From NCBI RefSeq assembly GCF_020991365.1, contig NZ_JAJLRA010000001.1:238142-302141 (forward strand): 64,000 nt of DNA. The letters are read 5' to 3'. The DNA comes from Streptacidiphilus sp. ASG 303. GTDB lineage: Bacteria > Actinomycetota > Actinomycetes > Streptomycetales > Streptomycetaceae. Below are positions 50,581 to 59,782 of this stretch, one piece after another. Numbering within the stretch: the first letter of the stretch is position 1; each line of letters begins with the position of its first letter. Under the pieces are notes generated by a model, which saw nothing but the letters and a program-made list of their open reading frames with translations, ran no database searches and was not told where the DNA came from. The position numbers were made by a program, and so were the translations under genes.

Positions 50581-51903
50581 TCAGAGGCGGATGGCGAGGA
50601 GGGCGATGTCGTCCGCGCCGCCGCCGCCGACCCCGAGACGGGCCAGGAGGGTGTCCGCGAGCTGCTGCACCCCCATGCGGCCGCAGGACGCGAGCGCGTC
50701 GGTCAGGCGGCGCAGCCCCGCGTCGATGTCCTCGTCCCGCCGCTCGATGAGCCCGTCGGTGTAGAGGACGAGCGTGTCGCCGGGGCGGTAGGGCCGGCTG
50801 GCCTGGGGGCGGGGGACGTGCTCGGGCCTGGCCCCGAGCGGGGGGTCGGTGGCGACGTCGAGCAGTTCGTGGGAGCCGTCGGGGTGCAGGAGCACGGGCG
50901 GCGGGTGGCCGGCGCTGCTGTAGATGACGATGCGGGTCTTGGTGTCGATGACGGCCTGCACGGCGGTGGCGGCGAGCGCACCCTCGACGGACCGCGCGTA
51001 CAGGCCGAGGACCTCCAGCGCCTGGGCCGGTCCGGGGACGGCCCGGATCGCGGCGCTGAGCGCGCTGCGGAGCATGCCCATGACGCTGGCGGCCTCCAGG
51101 CCGTGGCCGACGACGTCACCGACGGCGACCGCGGTGCGGTCGCCGGGCAGGTCGGCCAGGTCGTACCAGTCGCCGCACACGTTCAGCGACCCGACGGCCG
51201 GCAGGTAGCGCACCGCCACGTCGGGGTGGCGGCCCAGGTCGGGGGCGTGCAGCATCGAGTTCTGCAGGACGAGGGCGACCTCGCGCTCCCGGGCGTGGGC
51301 CTTCCGCAGCTGCTCGTTGAGCCGCTGCAGCTCGCGGGCGCGGACGTAGAGCTCGGCCTCCATGACCTGCTCCCACTCCGTGGGGTCGGCCTGCCCACCG
51401 GCGCCGGGGTCGAGGCGCCGGCCGGGTTCGGGGCCGGCTTCCGGGGGGCCGCCGGGCCCGGGCCGCGGCGGCGGCCGGCTCCTCCGGCGGCGGGAGTACA
51501 TGAACGCGGTCACGTCCTCGGCGCGGTGGATGACCCGGGCCACCGAGCCGTCGGGGGCCAGGACCGGCGTGTTCACCATGCTCCACCACCGCTCCTCGAA
51601 CACCCCCGGGCGGCCGCACGCGGGGATGTCGTAGCGCTGGACGGCCATGGTGTCGCGGCACCGCGAGGAGAGGACCCGGTCCAGGGATGCCTTGAGGGCC
51701 GCCGCGCCGCCGGTGTCCGGCTGCACGGGGTTCTCGGGGAGGGCGTCGAAGACGTACCGGCCCAGCAGGTCGGCGCGGCCGTACCCGGTGGCCTCCACAT
51801 AGGCGTCGTTGACGTCGGTGATGACCAGGTCGGGCCCCAGCACCAGGTACGGGCTCGGCGTGGCGGCGAACAGCGCCGCGTAGTCGGTCTCCGCTGACGT
51901 CAC
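50581..51903 (-). CDS. PAS-domain SpoIIE/RsbU-type phosphatase
   Basis: 440 residues from the GTG at 51903 with AGGTGAGG upstream. A PAS domain (FAATPSPYLVLGPDLVITDVNDAYVEATGY region, residues about 9-125) is followed by a Pro/Gly linker, a coiled-coil-like helix and a PPM phosphatase with intact motifs: CGDWYDL, GDVVGHGLEA, YTDGLIERR and DDIALLAIRL. It should dephosphorylate an anti-sigma antagonist in response to the PAS signal. A TAGATT hexamer on the minus strand (51951-51956) may be the -10. Compare with the degenerate phosphatase at 53452. Confidence 0.92.
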   Translation of the reverse strand: MTSAETDYAALFAATPSPYLVLGPDLVITDVNDAYVEATGYGRADLLGRYVFDALPENPVQPDTGGAAALKASLDRVLSSRCRDTMAVQRYDIPACGRPGVFEERWWSMVNTPVLAPDGSVARVIHRAEDVTAFMYSRRRRSRPPPRPGPGGPPEAGPEPGRRLDPGAGGQADPTEWEQVMEAELYVRARELQRLNEQLRKAHAREREVALVLQNSMLHAPDLGRHPDVAVRYLPAVGSLNVCGDWYDLADLPGDRTAVAVGDVVGHGLEAASVMGMLRSALSAAIRAVPGPAQALEVLGLYARSVEGALAATAVQAVIDTKTRIVIYSSAGHPPPVLLHPDGSHELLDVATDPPLGARPEHVPRPQASRPYRPGDTLVLYTDGLIERRDEDIDAGLRRLTDALASCGRMGVQQLADTLLARLGVGGGGADDIALLAIRL

Positions 51904-52068
51904 ACCCTCACCTGCCCGTCCGCTGTCCAGCGGCGAGGTCCGCTCCCCACAATCTAGGCGACCCACCGGCGCTCCGCCCACCCGTGCCGCCTCCCGCCGC
52001 CGGCCCCGGGCGGGCCTCCCCGGGGGGGCCGGCGGCGGGCGGCCCGCCCGGGGCCGCGGCGCGGCGTC

Positions 52069-52599
52069 TCAGTCCACCGCGAGGAGCCGGTCGGCGGCCC
52101 GCAGGCGCAGGTCCTCCAGCAGGCCCGCCTGCTGCTCGGCCCGCTCCTGGAGGGTGTCCAGCCGGGCGGCCGGGACGCGCGGGTCCCGCTCCGCCCGGTG
52201 GCGCAGGACGCGCCAGCACTGGAGCTTGCCGAGCACGCCCAGGCGCATGGCCTCCAGCTCGGTGACGGTGCTGAGCGGCGAGCGGCGGACGATGCGGCCG
52301 TTCGGCTTGAGGCGGCCGACCCTCTCCCCCGCCAGGCCCAGCAGGATCCGGTGCCGCCGCACCGGGACGCCGAGGGCCCGCATGAGGTCGGTGAGCGCCC
52401 CCTGGTCCTCCTCGATCTCGGCCGCGAGCCGCGCCAGGTCCGGGCCGACGGCCGTCCCGGCGTGCACCCGGGCCATCCGGCGGGCCAGCTCCACCCCGGC
52501 GGCGGAGCCGGTGAGGTGGTCGTTGAGGTAGACGGCCAGCAGTCCGGTGCCGGGGTTCGCGGTGGTCGCGGTGGTCGCGGTGGTGGCGGTCTCCGCCAT
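52069..52599 (-). CDS. Hypothetical helical protein
   Basis: 176 residues, with GGAGGAGG before the ATG at 52599. The first 15 residues are a Thr/Ala repeat from a 9-bp motif. The rest (LLAVYLNDHLTGSAAGVELARRMARVHAG onward) is predicted all-helical with amphipathic Leu/Arg/Glu patterning and resembles a four-helix bundle. Similar orphan proteins are common in actinobacteria, but no function is known to me. It is divergent from a small membrane protein. Confidence 0.75.
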   Translation of the reverse strand: MAETATTATTATTANPGTGLLAVYLNDHLTGSAAGVELARRMARVHAGTAVGPDLARLAAEIEEDQGALTDLMRALGVPVRRHRILLGLAGERVGRLKPNGRIVRRSPLSTVTELEAMRLGVLGKLQCWRVLRHRAERDPRVPAARLDTLQERAEQQAGLLEDLRLRAADRLLAVD

Positions 52600-52816
52600 G
52601 GGGTCCTCCTCCGGGGCGGGGCCCCGTCGGCCCCTCTCCCGTGGCCGCCTGCCCGCTGCGGGCCGTCCGGCACCCGCCGCGCGACCGGGAAGGCCGGGGC
52701 CTTTACTCCACTTTTGCCCTTTTTTCCGCGCAGGGCCGCATCAACCCCTGTGACCGGGCAGGCGCCGGTTCCACAGGTGTGCAGCGTCCGGAGCACCCCC
52801 CGTCCGAGGAGCAGCC

Positions 52817-53278
52817 ATGGTGCCCCCCCACCGAACACCCCGCACGTCCCCCCTGGGGACCAGGCTGCCGGGCGCCGTGCTCTGCCTGGCGGTGGCCGCG
52901 GTGCACGTGGTGGACCAGGGCGGGATCCCCGGGTCCAAGGACCCCTCCTACATCGGCGTCGGGTACCACGCGCTGGAGATCGCCGCGGTGCTGGCGGCGG
53001 TGCTGCTCCTGGCGGGGGCCGTCCGCACGGGGTGGCTGCTCGCCGCCGGCGTCGCCCTGGGGCCGATCCTCGGGTACGTGCTCTCCCGCGGGCCCGGGCT
53101 GCCGGACTACCACGACGACGTGGGCAACTGGGGCGAGCCGCTGGGCGTGGCGAGCCTGGTGGTCGAGGGCCTGCTGCTGGTGCTGGCGCTGGCCGCCCCG
53201 GGCGGCCTGCTGAGGCGTCCGGCGCGTGCGGCCCCCGGGGTGCGGCAGGGCGAGCGGGCCCGGGACGAGCGGGTGTGA
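52817..53278 (+). CDS. Small four-helix membrane protein
   Basis: 153 residues with GAGGAG upstream of the ATG. Four hydrophobic segments (AVLCLAVAAVHVV, ALEIAAVLAAVLLLAGAV, WLLAAGVALGPILGYVLS, VASLVVEGLLLVLALAAP) with a short charged C-terminus. The loop GLPDYHDDVGNWGEPLG carries acidic and His residues that could bind metal. No family assigned. The 217-base region upstream contains an A/T-rich T6 tract near 52720. Confidence 0.7.
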   Translation: MVPPHRTPRTSPLGTRLPGAVLCLAVAAVHVVDQGGIPGSKDPSYIGVGYHALEIAAVLAAVLLLAGAVRTGWLLAAGVALGPILGYVLSRGPGLPDYHDDVGNWGEPLGVASLVVEGLLLVLALAAPGGLLRRPARAAPGVRQGERARDERV

Positions 53279-53451
53279 CCGGGCGCCCCCCGGCCCGCCG
53301 GCCGCCCGGCCCCTTCCCGGCCGCACCGCCCCGGGGTGCGGACGCCGGGGAGGTGCCCCCGGACGCACACTGGGCCGTTGGGAGGAGTTGCCCGGCGGTC
53401 GGGGCTGGCCCGCGCCGGGCAGGGCAGGCGGACGGCGGAGGTAGGGGCCCG

Positions 53452-55782
53452 GTGGCGGACGACGACGTGCTGATGGTGGTGGACGGCAGGGGCCTGGTGG
53501 CGGAGTGGGGCCACCGGGCCGAGGAGCTGTTCGGCCTGGCTGCGGCCGAGGTGGTCGGGCGTCCCGTGACCTGCCTCGTCCCGGGGGCCGGGGACCCCGA
53601 GGGGGACGGACCGCGGCTCCCGCAGGGGCATCCGGTGGGCGAGCTGCGCGTGCGGCCGCTGATCCGGGGCGGCTCGGTGCTCTGGGCGGTCCGGCAGGCC
53701 GGCCCCGCAGGCCCGGACGCCCTGGGGGCGGCGGTCCTGAAGGCCCTGTTCACCCGGTCGCCGGTGGGGCTGCACGTCCTCGACGACCGGCTCCGCGTGG
53801 TGCGGGTGAACAACGCGACCCGGGCCATGCAGGGCAGGACGGTCGAGGAGTTCGTGGGCCGGCACCTCACCGAGGCGTACGGGCTGGTGGACCCGGCCGG
53901 GGAGGAGGCCGCGGCCCGTCGCGTGCTGGAGACGGGCGTCCCCTCGGTGGACCGCCTGGTCCGGGCCCGCCCCGGCCCGGACCGGGGCGAGCGCGTCTAC
54001 TCCGTCTCGACCTTCCGGGTCCAGGAGCACCCGGGGGGCGCGCGGGGGCTGGTGGCGGCGGTCGTCGACGTCACCGACCGGGAGGCCGGGCGGGCGCGGA
54101 TGCGGGTCCTGTCCTCGGTCCGGGAGGGCGTGGGGCGCACGCTGGACGTGGTCGCCACCTGCCGGGAGTTCGTGGACGTCGTGGCGTCCTCCTTCGCCGA
54201 CATCGCGGTGGTGGAGGTGGTGGACGAGGTGGTGCGCGGCGAGGAGCCACCGCTCGTCCCGCTGGACCGGGACGTGCCGCTGCGCCGGGCCGCCTTCCAC
54301 GGCTTCGTCTCGGCCTATCCGGTGGGCGACGTGCGCCGCCTCCCGTACGGCACGCCCTTCGCCCGGGTCCTCGCCGACCTGCGGCCGCGCCTGGTCCCCC
54401 TGTCCCCGGACAGCCCCTGGCTGGGCGCGGACCCCGCCCGGGCGGACGCCATCCTGCGGTCCCGCGCCCACTCGATGATCGCGGCGCCGCTGGCCCTGCG
54501 CGGGGCGGGGCTGGGCGTGGTGAGCCTCTACCGCTGCGCGGAGTCCCCGCCCTTCGACGAGGACGACGTGGCGCTGGCCGTGGAGCTGTGCGCGCACACC
54601 GCCCTCTGCGTCGACAACGCCCGCCGGTACACCCGCGAGCGGACCATCGCCGCCACGGTCCAGCGGCGCCTGCTGCCGCAGCGGCCCTCCGTGCGGACCG
54701 CCGTGGACATCGCCCCGCTGCACCTGTCCGGCCCGGAGGGCGGCGGCGCCTGGTTCGACGCCATCGCACTGCCCGGCGCCCGTACCGCCCTGGTGGTCGG
54801 CGACGTCGCGGGCGGGGGCATCCAGGCCGCCACCACCATGGGCCAGCTGCGCACCGTCATCCACTCCCTCGCGGCGCTCGACCTGGAGCCGGACGAGCTC
54901 ATGGCCCGGCTGAGCGACGCCGCAGCCCGCCTGGCGGAGGAACGCGTCGCCCTGCCGCCCGGCGACCCCCTGCACCAGGAGGCGCTGACCGCCGGCTGCG
55001 TCATCGCGGTGTACGACCCCCTCACCCTGCGCTGCACGATCGCCCGGGCCGGGCACCCGCCGCCCGCCGTCGTCCGCCCCGACGGGACCGTCGGGCTCCT
55101 GGACGTCCCGGAGGGGCCGCCGCTGGCGGGCGGCGACAACGAGCCGTTCCCGGCCGCCGTCGTCGAGCTGGCCGAGGACAGCACCCTGGTGCTGTGCACC
55201 CCGTCCCTCGCCGGCGCCCTCTCCGGCTCCGGTGCCCTGCGGCAGGTGCTGGAGCGGTCGGGCCGGCGGCCCCTGCCGGTCCTGTGCGACGAGATCGCCT
55301 ACGCCCACACCGGCGCCACCCAGTCCGGCACCGTGCACGCGGACGGCACGGCGCACACCGGCGACGACCTCGTGCTGCTCGCCCGCACCCGGGCCTTCCC
55401 CGCGGACCGCATCGCCGACTTCCCCCTCCCCGAGGGGCCCGAGGCGGCGGGCGCGGCACGGGCCGAGACCCGCCGCCGCCTCGCCGCCTGGGGGGTCGAC
55501 GAGGACACCTCCTACTCCACGCAGGTGATCGTGAGCGAGCTCGTCGGCAACGCCGTGCGGTACGGCACCCCGCCGCTGCGCCTGCGCCTCATCCTGGACC
55601 AGGCCCTGACCTGCGAGGTCAGCGACGCCGGGTCCAGCGCCCCGCACCTGAAGCACGCCCGCACCGTCGACGAGGGCGGGCGGGGGCTGTTCATCGTCTC
55701 CCAGCTCGCCGACCAGTGGGGGGCCCGCTACTCCGCAAGCAGCAAGACCATCTGGTCCGCCCAGGCGCTGCCCAAGGACTGA
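53452..55782 (+). CDS. PAS-GAF-SpoIIE-HATPase multidomain protein with degenerate phosphatase site
   Basis: 776 residues from the GTG at 53452 (GGAGG upstream). Two PAS domains (about 1-80 and 95-215) are followed by a GAF domain (about 225-395). The SpoIIE-like domain shows GGAWFD (about 429) instead of GGDWFD, GDVAGGG instead of GDVxGHG, and LCTPSL (about 580) instead of LYTDGL, so two metal-ligand positions are lost. A RsbW-type HATPase follows (about 660-776) with SELVGNAVRYG, EVSDAG and EGGRGLFIV intact. It probably binds partner proteins and acts as a kinase or scaffold in a stress sigma-factor switch. A compact terminator follows. Confidence 0.88.
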   Translation: MADDDVLMVVDGRGLVAEWGHRAEELFGLAAAEVVGRPVTCLVPGAGDPEGDGPRLPQGHPVGELRVRPLIRGGSVLWAVRQAGPAGPDALGAAVLKALFTRSPVGLHVLDDRLRVVRVNNATRAMQGRTVEEFVGRHLTEAYGLVDPAGEEAAARRVLETGVPSVDRLVRARPGPDRGERVYSVSTFRVQEHPGGARGLVAAVVDVTDREAGRARMRVLSSVREGVGRTLDVVATCREFVDVVASSFADIAVVEVVDEVVRGEEPPLVPLDRDVPLRRAAFHGFVSAYPVGDVRRLPYGTPFARVLADLRPRLVPLSPDSPWLGADPARADAILRSRAHSMIAAPLALRGAGLGVVSLYRCAESPPFDEDDVALAVELCAHTALCVDNARRYTRERTIAATVQRRLLPQRPSVRTAVDIAPLHLSGPEGGGAWFDAIALPGARTALVVGDVAGGGIQAATTMGQLRTVIHSLAALDLEPDELMARLSDAAARLAEERVALPPGDPLHQEALTAGCVIAVYDPLTLRCTIARAGHPPPAVVRPDGTVGLLDVPEGPPLAGGDNEPFPAAVVELAEDSTLVLCTPSLAGALSGSGALRQVLERSGRRPLPVLCDEIAYAHTGATQSGTVHADGTAHTGDDLVLLARTRAFPADRIADFPLPEGPEAAGAARAETRRRLAAWGVDEDTSYSTQVIVSELVGNAVRYGTPPLRLRLILDQALTCEVSDAGSSAPHLKHARTVDEGGRGLFIVSQLADQWGARYSASSKTIWSAQALPKD

Positions 55783-55783
55783 C

Positions 55784-55803
55784 GGGGCCTGGGGACAGGC
55801 CCC
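55784..55803. terminator. Hairpin between convergent SpoIIE-like and LysE genes
   Basis: GGGGCCTG and CAGGCCCC around GGGA, extended past a one-base bulge by GAC and GTC. Confidence 0.65.
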
Positions 55804-55818
55804 CGTCCCCGGCCCCCC

Positions 55819-56454
55819 TCAGGAGGACGGGAGCAGCAGGCGGACCGCGAGTACGGTGACGAGGGCGCCGGAGGCCAGGGCGGTGGCGAGCCGGCCGCGG
55901 GGGCCGGCCAGGACCCGGCCGAGGAGCGCCCCGCCGCCGGCGAGGAGGAGCTGCCAGCTCGCGGACGCGGCGAAGGCGCCGAGGACGAAGGCCGCCTGCT
56001 CCGCGCGGCCCGGGGCGGCGGAGGCGGTCCGGCTGCCCAGCACCAGCGCCGTGAAGTAGACGACGGTGGTGGGGTTGAGCAGCGTGAGGCCGAGGAACCC
56101 CGCATAGGCGCGGCCGGGGCCGACGGGCGCCTCGCCGGCCGGGTCCTGGCCGGAGCCCGCGCGGTGGGCGCGGACGGCCGCGACGGTGCTGCGGAGCGCG
56201 AGTGCGAGGAGCACCGCCGCCGAGGCCAGGCGCAGCGGGCCTGTTATCGGGGCGAGGAGCCCGGCGAGCGCGGAGCCGCCGGCCGCCGCGAGCAGCGCGT
56301 AGAGGCCGTCGGCCGTCGCCACGCCCAGGGCCGCGGCGGCCCCGGTGCGCAGGGAGGTGCGGGCGGACAGCGAGAGCAGGTACGTCGCGACGGCGCCCAC
56401 CGGGACGGCGATGCCGTACCCGGCGAGGGCCCCCGCGACCAGGGCCGCGGTCAC
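55819..56454 (-). CDS. LysE-family amino-acid exporter
   Basis: 211 residues from the GTG at 56454. Six hydrophobic helices with the LysE/RhtB N-terminal pattern (GYGIAVPVGAVATYLLSLSARTSLRTG) and the second-half motif GLTLLNPTTVVYF. The family exports basic or neutral amino acids or related metabolites. Adjacent genes are unrelated, so substrate and regulator remain open. Confidence 0.85.
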   Translation of the reverse strand: MTAALVAGALAGYGIAVPVGAVATYLLSLSARTSLRTGAAAALGVATADGLYALLAAAGGSALAGLLAPITGPLRLASAAVLLALALRSTVAAVRAHRAGSGQDPAGEAPVGPGRAYAGFLGLTLLNPTTVVYFTALVLGSRTASAAPGRAEQAAFVLGAFAASASWQLLLAGGGALLGRVLAGPRGRLATALASGALVTVLAVRLLLPSS

Positions 56455-56628
56455 CGCAGCGCGGGGTCGGGCCTCCCCGGGACGGCGGCCTGCTGCTGTC
56501 GGCCGGCCACCGGTCGGGCGGCGGCGGTCGGCGGCAGGGGGGCGGTGGTCGCGGTCATGGGCGCATCCTGCGGGCGGCGCGGGTGCCGGGGCAACAGGTT
56601 TTCGGCGGGGCCGGCCGGCGCGGCAGGG

Positions 56629-57222
56629 TCAGGGGACGAGGTGCGCCAGGGCGCCGGGCCCGACCGGGTAGGGGCGCTCGGCGGGCAGCAGGCGGGCCGC
56701 CTCGTCCGTCCGGCCCGCGCGCACCAGCGCACGGACCTCGTGGGCGAGCGGCGTGACGTCGGTGATGCCGACCGTCCAGGCGTCGGCGTACCTGCGGGCG
56801 GCCTCGCCCCTCAGCCCCAGCTGCAGCGAGCGGTGGGGCAGCGGCCGCAGGTGCAGATCGCGTTCGGGGTCCCACTGGACGCGGGCCGGGGCCTGCGCCA
56901 GCGCGCGCCGCCACGCGTCGCGGTCGGGGTGCACGTCCGGGTCGTGGTGGGAGAGGCAGGCGCGCTCCAGGGCCCAGGCGAACCCCTCCCGGGTGATCTC
57001 GACGGCGAGGACGGTCTGCTGGCCGTCCTTGGCGCCCCAGCCGGAGCGGTGCATCATCCAGAGGAACGACGGCTTGACCCAGGTCATGCGGTCGCGCTTC
57101 CAGGCGGGCGGGAAGCGCCCGTCGCGGGCCGCGGGCAGGCCGATGTCCGGCGCGTACGCCTGGTAGACGGTCACCGTGGACGGGGTGTACTGCGCGCGGA
57201 TGCGGCGCCTCGGCTCCTCCAT
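56629..57222 (-). CDS. DUF4291 domain protein
   Basis: 197 residues from the ATG at 57222, the usual family length. IRAQYTPSTVTVYQAYAPDIGLPA, RMTWVKPSFLWMMHRSGW and LAVEITREGFAWAL are diagnostic. The family is widespread and uncharacterised; the conserved Trp/Arg/His cluster suggests a binding or catalytic pocket, but no reaction is known. It follows the D-threonine-aldolase-like gene by 73 bases on the same strand. Confidence 0.9.
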   Translation of the reverse strand: MEEPRRRIRAQYTPSTVTVYQAYAPDIGLPAARDGRFPPAWKRDRMTWVKPSFLWMMHRSGWGAKDGQQTVLAVEITREGFAWALERACLSHHDPDVHPDRDAWRRALAQAPARVQWDPERDLHLRPLPHRSLQLGLRGEAARRYADAWTVGITDVTPLAHEVRALVRAGRTDEAARLLPAERPYPVGPGALAHLVP

Positions 57223-57295
57223 GGGGCCATCGTCGCCCGGGGCGGCGCGGCCGTGCCACCGGGTTTCCGGCGGTGGAGGACCTGGTGACGGACCG

Positions 57296-58387
57296 TCAGG
57301 TGTTGGCCCCGCGCGCGGCGACCCGCCAGCGGTCCACCACCGCGCCGCCGCGGGCGACGAGCAGCTCGTCGGCGAGGTTCACCGGCGTGCAGACGTGGTT
57401 GGGGACGACGGCGACCACCTCGCCGAGCCGCGGGCCGGGCGTGCCCTGCGGCAGGCGGACGACCGCGTGGTGCTCCCAGAGCCCGTCGACCACCGCGCCG
57501 GGGAAGCGCGGCAGGTGCCCGTGGCCGGGGGCCCACGGGGAGCGGTCCGAGCCGAGGACCTTGCTCCCGGCGTCCAGGACGAAGCGGTCCGGGGCCGGGA
57601 CGGCGACCACGGTGGCCGCCGCGGCCAGGGCGACCTCGTCCTCGGCGCAGGTGCCGATGGCGAGCTGGGTGGCGTCGTTGAAGACGTACACGCCGGGCCG
57701 CAGCTCGCCCACCGGGCCGGGCCGCCAGCGCCCCGCGGTGGGCGTCGAGCCGCCGCTGACCGTGCGGACGTCGAACCCGAGGCCGCGCAGCGCCTCCGCG
57801 GCCTCGCCCAGGGCGTGCTCCTCGTCGCGGGCGGCCCGCTCGCGCGCGTCGGCGCCGGGGCCGTACCCGTGGCCGGGGAAGGTGAACACCCCGGCGACGT
57901 CCAGGCCCGCGTCCGCCGCCGCCCCGGCGACGGCGCCCGCGTCGGCGGGCCGCACGCCGGTGCGGTGGTTGCCGCTGTCGACCTCGACCAGGACCCGGAC
58001 GGGGCGGTCCGCGCCGCGGACGGCCGCGCCGAGCCGCCGGGCGCCCTCGGCGGACTCGACGCCGACCCGCAGCGCGACCGTGTCGGCGAGCGCGCGGACC
58101 CGGCGGGCCCGGTCCCGGTCGACCCACACCGGGTACGCGACGAACAGGTCGTCCACGCCCGCCCCGGCGAACACCTCGGCCTCGCCGACCGTCGCCACCG
58201 ACAGCCCGCGTGCTCCGGACGCCAGTTGGAGGCGGGCGATCTCCGCGCACTTGTGGGTCTTGGCGTGCGGACGCAGGGCGAAGCCGCCGGACCGCGCGGC
58301 CGCGGCCATGCGCGCGACGTTCGCCTCCAGCACGTCGGCGTCGACCACGAGGGCGGGCGTGGCCAGGCCCTCCGGCAGGTGCAGCAC
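57296..58387 (-). CDS. D-threonine aldolase / D-serine dehydratase-like PLP enzyme
   Basis: 363 residues from the GTG at 58387, preceded by GGGAGGCGG; the longer frame upstream is low-complexity. The fold-type III barrel begins with TPALVVDADVLEANVARMA, and the PLP lysine is in RPHAKTHK (K43). FPGHGYGP and PNHVCTPVNL (about 328-337) carry the His and Cys that bind the metal in D-threonine aldolases and eukaryotic-type D-serine dehydratases. It probably degrades a D-hydroxy amino acid. The gene is compact with no obvious operon partner other than DUF4291. Confidence 0.9.
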   Translation of the reverse strand: MLHLPEGLATPALVVDADVLEANVARMAAAARSGGFALRPHAKTHKCAEIARLQLASGARGLSVATVGEAEVFAGAGVDDLFVAYPVWVDRDRARRVRALADTVALRVGVESAEGARRLGAAVRGADRPVRVLVEVDSGNHRTGVRPADAGAVAGAAADAGLDVAGVFTFPGHGYGPGADARERAARDEEHALGEAAEALRGLGFDVRTVSGGSTPTAGRWRPGPVGELRPGVYVFNDATQLAIGTCAEDEVALAAAATVVAVPAPDRFVLDAGSKVLGSDRSPWAPGHGHLPRFPGAVVDGLWEHHAVVRLPQGTPGPRLGEVVAVVPNHVCTPVNLADELLVARGGAVVDRWRVAARGANT

Positions 58388-58650
58388 CGTCTTCCGCCTC
58401 CCGTCCGGGCCCCGTCGGACCGCCTCGGGAGGATCATGGCACGGCCCGCCCGGCCGCCGCCCCCGGCGTGCCCCGCGGAGGGTGCGCCGGTCCGGCGCAC
58501 CCCTGGGGAGCGGCTGCGTCCGTGGGGGACGGCTGCGTCCGCGCGGGACCGGCATGGGCCCGTGCGGGACGGAGCCGTCCGGTCACCGGCGCCGGGCCGT
58601 CCGGGCGGCGCGCCTCGCGGGCGGCCGCAGGCCCCGGCGGCGGGAGGCGC

Positions 58651-59643
58651 TCAGCCGCGGGTGCGGGCCCACTTCCCCAGGAGCTCCGACTCCTGTCCGG
58701 CGGAGAGCCGGCCCGGCAGCTCCGGCGCGAGGTGGACGAGCCCGTGGATCTCCCGCACGGACTGCGCGAGGGGCCGCGGCGCGAAGCCGGCCCGGAGGGC
58801 GGCGGCAGGGTCGGCGGTGTTGGCCGCGGTCCCGAACGGGCTGCCCCCGCCCCAGAGCGGCAGCGCGGTGTCGTCCACCCCCTCCGCCTCCAGGAACTCC
58901 TCCCCCACCCAGGTCAGCACGGTGCCCGCCGGGGCCACCTCGGCCGCGATCACGCCGAGCATGTCCCCGAAGGTGAACGGGGGCGCGGGGTGGACGGCGT
59001 GGAAGGTGCCGCCGGACCGCTCCGCCATGGCGACGGTCCAGGCGGCCAGGTCGCGGGCGTCGACGAGCTGGACCGGGTCCTCGGGCCTGCCCGGCGCCAG
59101 CACCTCGCCGCCGCGCGCGATCCGCCGCACCCAGTGCGTGAAGCGGTCGGTGTGGTCGTGCGGCCCGATGACGTACGTCGGCCGGACCACCAGGGTCTCC
59201 GGTCCGTACAGCTCCCGCGCCGCCTCCTCGCACAGGGCCTTGAGCGGGCCGTAGGTGCCGCTGTCGACCGTCTCCCGGGAGGCGCCGGGGGCGAGCACCC
59301 GCAGCGGGGAGTCCTCGGTGAAGCCCGGCGCGGCGGGGGCGTCGTAGACGGCGGTGCTGGAGACGAGCACGTACCGGCCCGCGCGGGAGGCGGGCAGCGC
59401 CGCCGCCAGGGCGCGCACCTGGGCCGGGCGGTAGGCGGTGACGTCGACGGTGGCGTCCCAGGAGCGGCCGGCCAGGACCGACAGGTCGCCGTCGCGGTCC
59501 GCGAGCAGGTGCTCGGCCTCGGGGAACAGGCCGGGTCCGGTACGGCCGCGGTGCAGCAGGGTCACGTCGTGGCCTGCGGCCAGGGCGGCCTCGGTGACGG
59601 CCCGTCCGACGAAGCGGGTGCCGCCGATGATCAGTATGCGCAT
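58651..59643 (-). CDS. NAD-dependent epimerase/dehydratase (SDR)
   Basis: 330 residues from the ATG at 59643. The nucleotide-binding motif IIGGTRFVGRAV is at residues 5-16. VSSTAVYD supplies the Ser/Thr region and YGPLKALCEEA the Tyr-x-x-x-Lys. VVRPTYVIGPHDHTDRF is the usual post-catalytic segment. A CAGGAT hexamer on the minus strand (59656-59651) ends 7 bases before the start, so translation is probably leaderless. Similar reductase-like epimerases are often annotated generically; the substrate is unknown. Confidence 0.88.
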   Translation of the reverse strand: MRILIIGGTRFVGRAVTEAALAAGHDVTLLHRGRTGPGLFPEAEHLLADRDGDLSVLAGRSWDATVDVTAYRPAQVRALAAALPASRAGRYVLVSSTAVYDAPAAPGFTEDSPLRVLAPGASRETVDSGTYGPLKALCEEAARELYGPETLVVRPTYVIGPHDHTDRFTHWVRRIARGGEVLAPGRPEDPVQLVDARDLAAWTVAMAERSGGTFHAVHPAPPFTFGDMLGVIAAEVAPAGTVLTWVGEEFLEAEGVDDTALPLWGGGSPFGTAANTADPAAALRAGFAPRPLAQSVREIHGLVHLAPELPGRLSAGQESELLGKWARTRG

Positions 59644-59782
59644 GGCCGCCATCCTGCCGGACGGGCGGCGGTCCGCCGCCGGAGGGGCGTGCGGCGCCCG
59701 GGAATCCGGGCCGGGGCGGCGGCGTCCCCTCGGAGCGGCGGGCACGGTCGCGGACCACGCCCGCGGACACCGGCAGGAGCCC

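Noticed and set aside
58436-58650. Small plus-strand open frame starting at ATG 58436
   Set aside because: Low-complexity Arg/Pro/Gly sequence antisense to a region between two leftward genes, without a ribosome site or motif.
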